The notes below the pieces were generated by a model, which worked only from the letters and a program-made list of their open reading frames with translations, was not told where the DNA came from and ran no database searches. Below, in pieces: positions 1 through 7,887 of a DNA stretch of 24,024 nt; within the stretch, counting starts at the first letter, position 1, and each line of letters opens with the position of its first letter. Origin of the DNA: Saccharospirillum sp040881935 (GTDB lineage Bacteria > Pseudomonadota > Gammaproteobacteria > Pseudomonadales > Natronospirillaceae); the NCBI RefSeq assembly GCF_040881935.1, contig NZ_JBBECH010000045.1, positions 1-24,024 of the forward strand, in the 5' to 3' direction. A program made the translations under genes and the position numbers.

Positions 1-78
1 AGTGTGAATGAGCCGCTACAGGGAAAACAGGTGCTGATTTATTGGCGCTTACGAACAAATTCAAAGCAATTTTATTGA
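1..78 (+). other. Possible 3' end of a truncated plus-strand ORF
   Basis: Frame 1 is open from the window edge to a TGA at 76-78, giving about 25 residues that include KQVLIYWRLRTN. Only the edge fragment is visible and no family is recognisable. An open stretch this short can occur by chance, so this only warns that a gene may enter the window here. Confidence 0.2.
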
Positions 79-111
79 GACTAAAATTCAAGAACTATGT
101 TGATCGTAGGT

Positions 112-969
112 TTAATTAGCCACTCGATTATTTTGAATCTCCTTTCTTCGAGCAGCCTCTGATTCCTTAAAGTATTTGTACTTCGAAAGATCAAATGTGG
201 ATAATATCGTTAATTCTGATAAGGAAAAAGTCACTCTATATGAAACAAGTGTATTTTTCATCCTCTGTTTTTCTTCCATCGACTTCTGTAAATATTGATT
301 AGCAGATGAAGTCAAAATATCAATTACCTCATCATAATCTGTTGTTAGCTCTAGGCACATATCACCTGGATCTCGATACCCAGAAACCAACGGTATTATA
401 CTTAATTCATTATGATCAGACTGCCCTCTTGGTCCAATTATTTCATAAGGAACAGCTACGTAACACCTATTATTTTTTAGTGTTATCAAAAGCGTTTTGA
501 TTTTCGTTGTCGACATAAAGTGCGAGATAAATTCGCTTTCAGTTGATTTAAGGTACCAGTATAGCTCAGCTTTTTTCCGCAATCTGTTATTGATTGGAAT
601 ACGTTTTCCGAATTCATGCTTCATAAACTCAAAAATTGAAGCTCGGTTATAAATACGTATACCAATTAATACAAGCACAAAAGAGATAGTCAATATCAAC
701 AAAAAATAAATGTTAGTTAAATTTAATGAAGGTAGTCCATTCGAGGTAGCCAACAAAAGCAGCTTAACTTGAAAGTCTCTAAAAATTAAATTAAAAATCC
801 ATAAAATAACAAAGGCAATAACAAAAAAAACTAACCCTGTTGTCAAAGCCCTATACACCAAGTGATGACCTTGGTATTTAGGAACTTTAAATTTATAAGC
901 CATTGTGTTTGTTAAAAAAACATACCCGACTATTGCAACACTAATTAGTACAAAAATCCCTCCTTGCAT
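112..969 (-). CDS. Hypothetical membrane protein, three N-terminal helices and a cytoplasmic domain
   Basis: Unrecognised 285-residue protein. Three hydrophobic segments are visible at about residues 4-22, 42-65 and 86-105. A charged, presumably cytoplasmic domain of about 175 residues follows (from about 110) and contains no motif I can assign. A ribosome-binding sequence (AGGA, 8 nt before ATG) lies inside the last codons of the preceding 63-codon gene, so the two are probably translationally coupled. The gene is distinctly AT-rich, unlike the GC-rich genes from 1.8 kb onward, which suggests separate acquisition. That it is a real gene is likely from length, start signal and coupling; its function is unknown. 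Confidence 0.7.
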   Translation of the reverse strand: MQGGIFVLISVAIVGYVFLTNTMAYKFKVPKYQGHHLVYRALTTGLVFFVIAFVILWIFNLIFRDFQVKLLLLATSNGLPSLNLTNIYFLLILTISFVLVLIGIRIYNRASIFEFMKHEFGKRIPINNRLRKKAELYWYLKSTESEFISHFMSTTKIKTLLITLKNNRCYVAVPYEIIGPRGQSDHNELSIIPLVSGYRDPGDMCLELTTDYDEVIDILTSSANQYLQKSMEEKQRMKNTLVSYRVTFSLSELTILSTFDLSKYKYFKESEAARRKEIQNNRVAN

Positions 970-974
970 CTATA

Positions 975-1166
975 CTATCCTGTAGACATAGTGGTTTCTT
1001 TATAATCTCTGACTTGCTCTGTAAGATCATTATCTGACACGAGAGAATTTAAATTTAACCTTACTCCTTGAGAGCTAATTTCAAAATAAACCTCGTCTAA
1101 CGGAGCTATTTTTTCTTCGCTATCCTGCTTTACACTAGATTTTTTAAAAAACATGTTCCATTTCAT
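975..1166 (-). CDS. Small hypothetical protein, 63 aa
   Basis: Short soluble acidic protein with no recognised family. The start is supported by AAGAGG eight bases before the ATG. The stop codon overlaps the ribosome-binding sequence of the downstream membrane-protein gene (gap of 5 nt), so they form a two-gene unit. An AT-rich stretch upstream (1167-1250) could carry the promoter, but no convincing -35/-10 pair was found. It may be a cytoplasmic partner of the membrane protein; this is inference from gene order only. Confidence 0.55.
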   Translation of the reverse strand: MKWNMFFKKSSVKQDSEEKIAPLDEVYFEISSQGVRLNLNSLVSDNDLTEQVRDYKETTMSTG

Positions 1167-1444
1167 ATAAATAGCCTCTTGTCATTTTTCTACTAAATAA
1201 TGTAGCACACTATGCGAAAGATTTAAGAACAACTATTTTTATTTATTTGATAGTCTATAACAAAATAGAATTATTTGTTTTTATTTTATGCCAGTATCTT
1301 ATAAAGGCTAGTCCAGTTTTTAGTATACTAGACCCCTTTTCAGAATTAATAGTCATCTATATTGTGGTTTTACCGCCAGTTAAAAACAATTTTTCGCTCA
1401 ATCGAAAAATTTATTATCACGCAAAATCAATAAGTTACATACAC
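1167..1444. other. AT-rich intergenic stretch
   Basis: No convincing gene. A 66-codon plus-strand frame (1247-1447) begins with TTG, has no ribosome-binding sequence and shows no recognisable domain, so it is treated as chance. The stretch presumably contains the leftward promoter of the 975-1166 gene. Base composition changes sharply near 1450, where GC-rich island DNA begins. Confidence 0.4.
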
Positions 1445-1799
1445 TAACTCAAAGGTTACCTCATCGGCGCACTTCCCTCATGCTTCACATACCTCACAGC
1501 CCATAGTACACAAAGGGCGCTGCCTCCCCACCTTGCAGCTTGCTCTCCCTAACAAACAGATGAGTATCGATGCCCAGCGCCTGGTGCTCAATCAACCCCC
1601 GGCCCCGCTTGCTGGTCGGTGTGCTGGCTCGCTGGCTTTGCCAGTAGAAGGCTCGTCCAACCAGTGGTCCAAGTTGCGGTGGTCTTCGATCTTGGCGCTT
1701 TTGTTCAGGGTTATCAGGAGAATGTGGGCTGATTGGCTGGCTAGCACTATGTGCCCGCTGTTCCAGTTGCCGGAGTTGATGGTTTCATTGGACAGCGAG
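1445..1799 (-). pseudogene. Decayed C-terminal fragment of a DUF3427 helicase-type protein
   Basis: The minus strand, read across at least three frames, gives an ordered series of DUF3427-like segments: AHILLITLNKS, then FYWQSQRASTPTSKRG, then HLFVRESKLQGGEAAPFVYYG, then AVRYVKHEGSAPM, then VTFEL. These align in order with the intact domain encoded at about 3820-4200 (IFITLDKS, FHWQTQ, QLFVRTKK, GKPMSITL). Frame changes lie near 1690, near 1490 and near 1458. No start codon and no N-terminal part are present. It begins immediately after the darG stop. The protein match to the neighbouring helicase is moderate, so this is a remnant of a different family member, not a recent copy. Confidence 0.65.
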
Positions 1800-1801
1800 G
1801 G

Positions 1802-2878
1802 TTAAGCTGTTTTCGCTATCTGACCCGAGAGTCGCTCAAGAGCAAGTGAGATACTTCTGTCATCGAAGAGCTTTTGCTTGCGTTGCGCCCATTTGGCACC
1901 GGCAGGCCACTCTGCCACCCCGCCTTTAACACCTTCCACACTGGCCTGGCAGCCCTGCTTAAATACTAACCAGTCTACGGTAGACAATAGCTCCATTCCG
2001 AACGGGGATTCGAAGCCTTCAATAAGGGCTGTTACCTCTTCCAGCGCTGGCAGGAATGGTTGCGCTTCCGTCTTCAGGTAGGTGTTCACTTTGAGCTTTT
2101 TGTCGTCATTAAAGCGTATCAGGTCAGACGGCTTTGCATCTGAGATTCGCTTGTCGGCCTGTAAATAGCTGCCGTCCAATGCATCGAGTAACTTATCTAG
2201 ATTATGCGCGTACGGGCCGTAGTTCCGGGGCTGGAAATCGAGATTCAACGTGTGCTTTATTCCACTCTTGTCGAGCCCGCGCTGAAGAAACCACGCCAGC
2301 TTTTGTATTTCGAGCAGGCTGCATTCCATGCCCAATACGGCGTACCGTCGCACCAGTTCTGCTATTAGGGCACGAGGGGCGGTTAGTGTTTCAACCCCTT
2401 TTTTCTTAGCCACGTTCTGGTACTTTTCGACCGGCTCGTAAATCACGATGTCAACATTTTCAAGATCGGCCAGTGCTGCTTCAATTCTGGGCTTAACGTC
2501 TAGCCACCTCAACCCGCCGTTCCCGGCACCCAGAGGAGGGATGGCGACGGAACGCACCTGATTGTCGATCAGGAAGGCGTGAAGGTCTTCCAGACCCTGA
2601 TCAATCCACTCAATCTTCGAACTCGAGCGCCAGTGCTGCTTTGTGGGGAAGTTGAGGATCCAGCGCGGTCCCATGAGTTCATCCGAGCTGGTGACAAACA
2701 CCTTACCTGTCCTGACTTCGCCCTGTTTGCAGGCAAGCTCATATTCTCTATTGTTATTAGGAAACCTCTCCTTAAACATCAAAGCGATACCCTTGCCCAT
2801 GACACCAACGGTGTTCACGGTGTTCACAAGCGCTTCGACGTCCGCGTCCAAAAGGTTTCCTGTTGTGTATCTGATCAT
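1802..2878 (-). CDS. darG: DarG-type antitoxin: macrodomain DNA ADP-ribosyl glycohydrolase
   Basis: Antitoxin of a DarTG system. Known family role: the macrodomain removes ADP-ribose from thymidine in DNA, reversing DarT, and the C-terminal part binds and inhibits DarT. Visible: N-terminal macrodomain (about residues 1-155) with GNLLDADVEALVNTVN, GVMGKGIALMFK and FPTKQHWR; the FPTK lysine is K80 when counted from this start, the number of the catalytic lysine in Thermus DarG. A C-terminal domain of about 190 residues contains EIQKLAWFLQRGL and YGPYAHNLDKLL, which loosely recalls SocA/DUF4065-type domains. The chosen start (ATG 2878) overlaps the darT stop as ATGA; an ATG 12 nt upstream (2890) is the alternative. 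Its 3' end is duplicated at 9752-9958. Confidence 0.9.
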   Translation of the reverse strand: MIRYTTGNLLDADVEALVNTVNTVGVMGKGIALMFKERFPNNNREYELACKQGEVRTGKVFVTSSDELMGPRWILNFPTKQHWRSSSKIEWIDQGLEDLHAFLIDNQVRSVAIPPLGAGNGGLRWLDVKPRIEAALADLENVDIVIYEPVEKYQNVAKKKGVETLTAPRALIAELVRRYAVLGMECSLLEIQKLAWFLQRGLDKSGIKHTLNLDFQPRNYGPYAHNLDKLLDALDGSYLQADKRISDAKPSDLIRFNDDKKLKVNTYLKTEAQPFLPALEEVTALIEGFESPFGMELLSTVDWLVFKQGCQASVEGVKGGVAEWPAGAKWAQRKQKLFDDRSISLALERLSGQIAKTA

Positions 2879-3531
2879 TGGAAATACCATTTAGGCCGGG
2901 TATAAACCGGCAGATTCAACCCACTCGTGTTGATCATCAATTCTAGTTCAGATCGTACCGTGTCCGAATGGCAGAAGACACCCAATAGCCCACCAACCGG
3001 GCACTGGCCGTATACCAAAGCTTCCGCCTGATACCGTTCGAACTTGCCCGGGTCATCCAGGTCGCGCCGGAAGTCCCTGTTTTGCAGGAGCGGCCAGTCA
3101 ATTACATTAAGATCTGAAAGCTCGGTATAAAACTTGGCCCAAGCATAATAAGCATGGGAATCAGTAAACACGAAGGGAATGTTCTGCTTTGCCAGCTCGT
3201 GCAGGCTAGAGACCAAAATGACTATGTCGTCATTCGCACGCCTTACAATACCCCCATAGCCTGTACGAATATTGTTCAACATAGGCGAGAAAGGGGTGAA
3301 ATAGAACGGCACATAGTCGTTAAGAACGCCTCCGGGCCCCACCGGAACCGGGTGATTAGCCCGTTTGTCGATCAACTCAGGATTCCCGATCGACACCCAA
3401 TCTTCGGCCAATTGGCCACTGTTGACGGCATGCAACCCGTTTGTGATGACCCAGGGCATGTTGTGCCGGTGAACAATCCTCCAAATGAGCGCCTTGGCTG
3501 GGTTTAAAGTGCTGGCATAGTTGAAAGCCAT
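2875..3531 (-). CDS. darT: DarT-type DNA ADP-ribosyltransferase toxin (DUF4433)
   Basis: Toxin of the DarTG pair. Known family role: transfers ADP-ribose from NAD to thymidine bases of single-stranded DNA, blocking replication; DarTG systems can act against phage. The 218-residue length is normal for the family. Visible: an NAD-site region with IVHRHNMPWVITNGL (H21, H23), an arginine in IGNPELIDKRANHPV (R57) placed like the family's conserved Arg, FYFTPFSPML, and the catalytic-glutamate region RYQAEALVYGQCPVGG (E170). No key residue appears lost, so the toxin is probably active. A good ribosome-binding sequence (GGAAGGG, 8 nt spacing) lies inside the end of the upstream 61-codon ORF. The stop overlaps the darG start. 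Confidence 0.9.
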   Translation of the reverse strand: MAFNYASTLNPAKALIWRIVHRHNMPWVITNGLHAVNSGQLAEDWVSIGNPELIDKRANHPVPVGPGGVLNDYVPFYFTPFSPMLNNIRTGYGGIVRRANDDIVILVSSLHELAKQNIPFVFTDSHAYYAWAKFYTELSDLNVIDWPLLQNRDFRRDLDDPGKFERYQAEALVYGQCPVGGLLGVFCHSDTVRSELELMINTSGLNLPVYTRPKWYFQ

Positions 3532-3717
3532 CTACTTAGCCCTTCCATAGGGGTGACTCTTATACCGGGGGTCATTCATCTGGCCACGCAGTTCATCGCA
3601 GTTGAGGCAGAAGGTGGTGAAGAGGACCGTTTTCCTGATAGCCATAAATACCGGGTTCGCTAATCTTTTGATTTCACAAGAAAACCGTTGGGCTTGTTCC
3701 CCCTGCAATGGTTGCAT
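3532..3717 (-). CDS. Small ORF directly upstream of darT, 61 aa
   Basis: No recognised family. The stop codon abuts the darT ATG with no gap, and the darT ribosome-binding sequence lies in its last codons, the arrangement expected for a translated leader or a small operon partner. The peptide is basic and contains two cysteines in TTFCLNCDEL. No strong ribosome-binding sequence of its own is visible. It may be a real small protein, a leader that tunes darT translation, or chance; the tight junction favours one of the first two. Confidence 0.4.
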   Translation of the reverse strand: MQPLQGEQAQRFSCEIKRLANPVFMAIRKTVLFTTFCLNCDELRGQMNDPRYKSHPYGRAK

Positions 3718-3819
3718 TGGTTCAAGCAGGGCGACTAGATAGTTCAGTAAAAACGGAAAGGCACCGGCAAGTCAATCGCCAGGCCACTCAATGTTGCTCC
3801 CGATCACAACTCATGGAGC

Positions 3820-6800
3820 CTAAGCAGCCCGTAATACACTAAACCCCTCAAACAACCGCTCAGGCAAGGCAGATTCCAACCCCAGCGTAATACTCATCGG
3901 CTTCCCACCCTGGCTGCTCAACACCTGCGCCGGCCCAAGAGCCCGGTATGGTGCGCCCTTCTTTGTTCTCACAAACAACTGAAACTGCCAGCCGTTGGTC
4001 TTCTGCTCCAGATACCGCTTGCCCGCCTCTGTTCTCGGGCCTGCCGAGTTCTGGGTCTGCCAGTGGAAGCGGTCCCGACTGATGGCGTAGTCGTGGTAGG
4101 CCACGCCTTCGTGGCGGGCTTCGCTTTTATCGAGGGTGATGAAGATCAGTTCGGTTTTCTGGTCGTGCAGGCGCAATACGCCTTCCCGGAATTCGGGTCG
4201 GCTGTCTTCGGTCCAGCGGCCTACGGCGGTTAGGATCTCACGTAGCTGGTAGGCGGCGTGCAGGCGCAGCGGTGTGTGTTCCAGGCCGGGTAAGGGCTTG
4301 AACCTGTGGTAGTGCCGGGTTTGCAGCACTTCCGCCAGGGCTTTGAGTTCCTGGTCGCTGGTTATGCGGTAGCTGGCTGGGTCTTCCGCGACCTGGGCCA
4401 GCAGTTCCCATTGGGCCGGGTCGTCCTGGTGCAATAGGGCGGCGAAGCGTTTGCTGAAGTAGGTTTCCTCAGTGCTGCCATTGCCGGTGATGAGCCCGGC
4501 GGCGCGCTGCAGGTTGGTCCAGCCGCTGTTGGTGTTGGTGCTGTGGGAGCGGTAGATGTCTTCCAGTTCCAGGTCGTGGTCGGTTAGGAAGGCGCTCAGG
4601 CTTACCTGGTTGCTGCCTTTCAGCGCGGCATAGCGGGCGAGCTCGGTTTGCAGGCGTCGCCAGTTCTGGTTAATGGCCTGTTTCAGGCTGCGCAATATGT
4701 GTTCGCGGGCGGTTTTGTGCAGTTGCAGGTGGCAGCCGCTGGGCAGTCTGGCGAAGCCGTGCTCGACTGAATCGGCAATCTCCCGGCGTGAGAGGCCGGT
4801 GATGCTGCTGTACAGGGTGTCGAACCGGAAACCATCCTGATACAGGCCCACAAAATCGAGTACCAGGCAGCTTTCTTTGCCTTCATAAAGCCGCAGGCCG
4901 CGGCCGATTTGTTGCTGGAAGACGGTGGCGCTTTGGGTGGGGCGCAATAGCAACAGGGTGTCGACGAAGGGTAAGTCGATGCCTTCGTTGTAGAGGTCGA
5001 CAGTGACGATGACGTTGATCTCGCCGTTTTGCAGTTGGCGCGGGGCGGCGTTGCGGTCGTCTCGGCTGGTTTGACCGGTCACCAGCCGGGCGTTGATGCC
5101 GGCCTGGTTGAATTGCCCGGTCATGAACTCGGCATGCTCAACGGATACACAGAACGCCAGGGCTTTGCACTGGCTAGTATCGGCCACCAGGTTGCGCCAG
5201 TTGTTGATGATGGTGCGGGCGCGCATCTGGTTGCCGGTCAGCAGGTTGCTGAGCTGTTGCTGTTCCAGTTGCGGCTGGCCCCAGTTAATTGCGCGGTAGT
5301 CTTCGCCGTCGTCGCAGCCATAGTATTCGAACGGGGCCAGCAGTTGCAGGTCGAGTGCGTGCCACAGTCGCAGTTGGGCGGCGGGTGTGCCGTCGGGCCG
5401 GTTGTGGAAGTGACGCAATATGTTTTTGCCATCGTGGCGTTCCGGGGTGGCGGTCAGGCCCAGCAAAACGGCAGGCTCTACCGTGGTCACGAACTGCTCG
5501 AACCCTTTGGCTTCGATGTGGTGGCATTCGTCGATTACCACCACTTGCCAGTAGTCGGCCCCCTGTTGCGCCAGCAGTGCCTGGCTTTGCAGGCTCTGGA
5601 TGGTGGCGAACAGGTGGTTGTGTTGCTCGGGGTCGTGGTGGCCGGTCAGCAGGTCAGCAGGTCACCGAAGTTCGGGTCGTGCAACACTTGGCGATAGGTA
5701 TGCTGGGCTTGTTTTAGAATCTCCTCCCGGTGCGCGACAAACAACAGCCGGGGCTGACCGCCCTGCTCCCGGGCAATGCGCCGGTAGTCGAACGCGGCCA
5801 TTACGGTTTTACCGGTACCGGTTGCCGCCACCAGCAGGTTGCGGGTGCGGCCGTGTGCGCGTTCGTTGTCCAGTTGTTCGAGGATATCGGTTTGGAACGG
5901 CTTGGGTATCAGGTCGAAAAAGGTCGGCAAGCCAATGGGTGCGTCATACTGGGTCGATTCCCGTTTCAGGGCGCTGCGCAGGGCGGCTTGGTGGTCGCTG
6001 TTGTTCGGGTCGTAGGGTTGGAATTCATTGTCGAGCCACAGGGTCTCGAAGTGCGCTTTGGCCCGGCTGAACAAATCGGGCTGGCCATGCTGGGTGAACT
6101 TCACCGTCCATTCCAGCCCGCCCATCAGCGCCGCGCCGGAGAAGTTGGCGCTGCCCACGTAGGCGGAGCCAAAACCGGTATCCCGCTCGAACAGCCAGGC
6201 TTTGGCGTGCAACCGGGTGCGCCGACCGTCCAGCGAGACCCGCACTTCGCAGTTCGGTAATTCGGCCAACTGGTTCAGGGCTTTCTGGTCGGTCGCGCCG
6301 GTGTAGGTGGTGGTGAGCACGCGCACACTGGCCTGACTTCGGCCCTGGCCATCGGTTGCGGTAATGGCCTTCAGGCGGTCGAGCAGTTTGCGCACACCGG
6401 ATACGGTGATGAAGCTCACCAGAATATCGACATGGTTGCAGCTGTTCAGCTCGGCCTGCAGTTCGTGCAATAACGCCGGGGAATCTTTGCCTGCGGTGAA
6501 CAGCCAGGGCTGAGCCAGGCCAATCGCCGGGAGGTCAGGCTTGAGCCCCTTGGGGTGAATTGCGCGCAGGGCCTCAGGTGTGGAACTGATGATATTGCCG
6601 GGTACCGGGGGTTGCTGCAGGGAGGCAAGCAGTTGGTTGGCCCAGGCTACTTGTGCTTCGGCTTTCTTCGTTGTTTTTGTGGCTTTAATGCCATTCAAAC
6701 GCGCCAGCAAGCGCTCGGCTACGGCCGTGGCCAGACGCTCCGGCAAGTTCGCTTGGCTGATCTTCTCGTAGGTGGCTTCCAGCAGGGATTCGTCCACTTG

Positions 6801-6857
6801 CCGGTGAAGGTCATCGGTTGCCAGTAGGTCGTAGAGGCCCTGGTAAAGCTCTTCCAT
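3820..6857 (-). pseudogene. PLD-nuclease / SF2 helicase / DUF3427 protein, split by an 8-bp frameshift
   Basis: Family: HKD (phospholipase D-like) nuclease fused to a DEAD/DEAH-type helicase and C-terminal DUF3427, often found in accessory regions. From ATG 6857 the frame runs 403 codons and stops at 5646. Visible there: PLD motif RLHAKAWLF (H217, K219) with VGSANFSG, a Q-motif-like KPFQTDILEQL, and Walker A AATGTGKT (K350). The second frame (to 3820) carries DECHH, GLTATPER, QQIGRGLRLYEG (motif VI) and a full DUF3427 domain. Deleting one copy of the 8-bp repeat at 5644-5659 joins them into one 1009-residue frame with no other defect, so the lesion is recent. The open frame extends upstream to 7097, but that part overlaps other features and has no family match. 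As read, nuclease and helicase core are separated. Confidence 0.88.
5644..5664. repeat. 8-bp tandem duplication that breaks the helicase frame
   Basis: GGTCAGCA occurs twice head to tail (5644-5651, 5652-5659) and is followed by a further partial GGTCA (5660-5664). With one copy the minus strand reads FGDLLTGHHDPEQHNHLF across the site and continues into the DECHH frame; with two copies it reaches TGA. This is typical of replication slippage and is reversible in principle. Confidence 0.9.
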
Positions 6858-6945
6858 GTTGGGGTTCCCGGTTTTACTGCGGTAACCAGGTTCGCATGGT
6901 TTGGGTGGGGATGCCAGAGGGTGAGGTTGATTGGGCCGCCGTCCA

Positions 6946-6977
6946 GCTTGCGCTGCCGCTCTGATGCGCCTTTCCAG
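6946..6977 (-). pseudogene. 3' fragment of the 55-aa small gene, upstream of the helicase
   Basis: This 32-bp stretch nearly matches 7661-7692, inside the intact 55-codon gene, with two substitutions and a one-base indel. In the matching frame it encodes KGASERQRKL, against EGASERQRKQ in the intact gene. Homology stops at about 6977, next to a small palindrome and just before the plus-strand toxin-antitoxin module. It suggests the small gene once lay directly upstream of the helicase gene. Confidence 0.55.
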
Positions 6978-6988
6978 GTTTATACCTG
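6975..6988. promoter_or_regulatory. Short palindrome upstream of the toxin-antitoxin pair
   Basis: CAGGT-TTAT-ACCTG, an inverted repeat with 5-bp arms, lies about 60 bp before the antitoxin ATG. The location suits an operator for antitoxin autoregulation, or a boundary of the inserted module. Arms this short can arise by chance. Confidence 0.3.
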
Positions 6989-7049
6989 CCAGGGGCTGAG
7001 CTATCATGATGGTGTAAATACTGCAGCTACCCACTATGGAGGCGCTATC

Positions 7050-7238
7050 ATGCAGCAGGCTCATACCACCAAACAGGAAGCGCTGGACGCCATCCAACGA
7101 TTACCTGACAACGCAGACACCGAAGCCATCATCTATCAGCTCTATGTGCTGGAGAACATTCGTCGCGGCCAGCAAGATGCCACCAAAGGCAATACTCAAT
7201 CGGCTGAAGAGGTAATGAAGGATATTCAATCGTGGTGA
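7050..7238 (+). CDS. Type II antitoxin (partner of RelE/ParE toxin)
   Basis: 62-residue acidic protein directly before a RelE/ParE-type toxin. It resembles the short antitoxin family with a pattern like ALDAIQRLPDNAD...IIYQLYVLENIRRG followed by an EEV segment (AEEVMKDIQ); its expected role is to neutralise the toxin by binding. The start is set by GGAGG seven bases before ATG 7050; a longer in-frame extension upstream (from 6921) lacks support. The stop overlaps the toxin start. It runs against the helicase cluster, so it is an independent unit. Confidence 0.75.
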   Translation: MQQAHTTKQEALDAIQRLPDNADTEAIIYQLYVLENIRRGQQDATKGNTQSAEEVMKDIQSW

Positions 7239-7534
7239 AGTGGACTAACCATGCCACAATCCAGCTTCGCCATATTTACGATTACATTGCTCAGGATTCG
7301 CCACTGTATGCCAGGTTAGTAAGTGAAGCTTTGGTGCAGAAAACCATTGGCCTGGACGAACTACCCCGTAGAGGTCACAAGGTACCGGAACTGAACGAAG
7401 AGTCGGTGCGTGAATTAAGCCTTTATTCCTATCGGATTCTATACGAAGTCAAATCTGATGGTAGTGTCGAAGTTCTTGCTGTGATCCACAAACGGCGCAA
7501 TGTAGAGCCGGATGACATTCCGAGGGAGCCATAG
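7232..7534 (+). CDS. RelE/ParE-family toxin
   Basis: 100-residue protein with the ParE/RelE pattern: N-terminal helical hairpin (TNHATIQLRHIYDYIAQDSP), then GHKVPELNEESVRELSLYSY and the strands YRILYEVK and VEVLAVIHKRRN. Family members are small toxins, either mRNA interferases (RelE) or gyrase poisons (ParE); the VPE/VREL/YRI.Y/H..R layout is closer to ParE, but the target cannot be read from sequence. The start is GTG at 7232 or GTG at 7235; both overlap the antitoxin stop, so translation is coupled. The frame appears intact. Confidence 0.8.
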   Translation: MVKWTNHATIQLRHIYDYIAQDSPLYARLVSEALVQKTIGLDELPRRGHKVPELNEESVRELSLYSYRILYEVKSDGSVEVLAVIHKRRNVEPDDIPREP

Positions 7535-7536
7535 AG

Positions 7537-7593
7537 CTATTCTTCAATGCCGCGAACTTGCCTTAACCTCTCAAACAACCGCTCAGGAAGACA
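7537..7593 (-). pseudogene. Remnant of a DUF3427 helicase C-terminus
   Basis: The minus strand encodes CLPERLFERLRQVRGIEE and a stop, matching the last residues of the helicase at 3820 (ALPERLFEGFSVLRAA). The DNA shares an 18-bp identical stretch, 7570-7587 with 3847-3864. It lies tail to tail with the toxin gene, whose stop is 2 bp away. This is the extreme 3' scrap of a second helicase gene. Confidence 0.6.
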
Positions 7594-7619
7594 GCTTTAG
7601 ATCGCCTTTGCACTAAGAC

Positions 7620-7787
7620 TCAGGGTGCATTGATCCGGGTAATCTGTGCTTGCTCAATCTGCTTGCGCTGGCGCTCTGATGCACCTTCCAGGACCTTGGC
7701 ATAGATCCGCTTCTTCTCTTTAGACGACGCATACCGGATGAAATCTGAAAATGCGGTTGACGCCACTTTGGGTTGACGGCGGAACAT
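7620..7787 (-). CDS. Small conserved-looking protein, 55 aa
   Basis: Begins MFRRQPKVASTAFSDFIRYA and continues with SSKEKKRIYAKVLEGASERQ and a charged tail. The pattern of FSDFIR, EKKR.Y and a GASERQ helix looks like a conserved small alpha-helical protein of gammaproteobacteria, but I cannot assign a function. The start is supported by GAGG eight to nine bases before ATG 7787. A fragment of a second copy lies upstream of the helicase gene (6946-6977), which supports it as a real gene and hints at a link with the helicase locus. An overlapping 71-codon frame is a shadow. Confidence 0.55.
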   Translation of the reverse strand: MFRRQPKVASTAFSDFIRYASSKEKKRIYAKVLEGASERQRKQIEQAQITRINAP

Positions 7788-7887
7788 TGTTCGAGGCCTC
7801 TTGGGTGTATAGTGATCAACTGGGTCAAGAACTCGCGACTGTATTCTTGACCAACATATCAGTCAATGCGACTGATGGGCCTCCCAA

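Noticed and set aside
1247..1447. 66-codon plus-strand ORF
   Set aside because: TTG start, no ribosome-binding sequence, no domain; AT-rich DNA gives such frames by chance, and its end overlaps the DUF3427 remnant.
5029..6260. Several plus-strand ORFs (up to 222 codons) opposite the helicase gene
   Set aside because: Shadows of a GC-rich coding strand; composition is Ala/Gly/Val/Arg heavy and no family is recognisable.
6858..7097. 80-codon N-terminal extension of the helicase frame
   Set aside because: It overlaps the small-gene scrap and the antitoxin start on the other strand, looks like no protein domain, and ATG 6857 begins a normal helicase N-terminus.
7613..7828. 71-codon minus-strand ORF
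   Set aside because: It is the out-of-frame shadow of the 55-aa gene, which has a better start signal and a conserved-looking protein.
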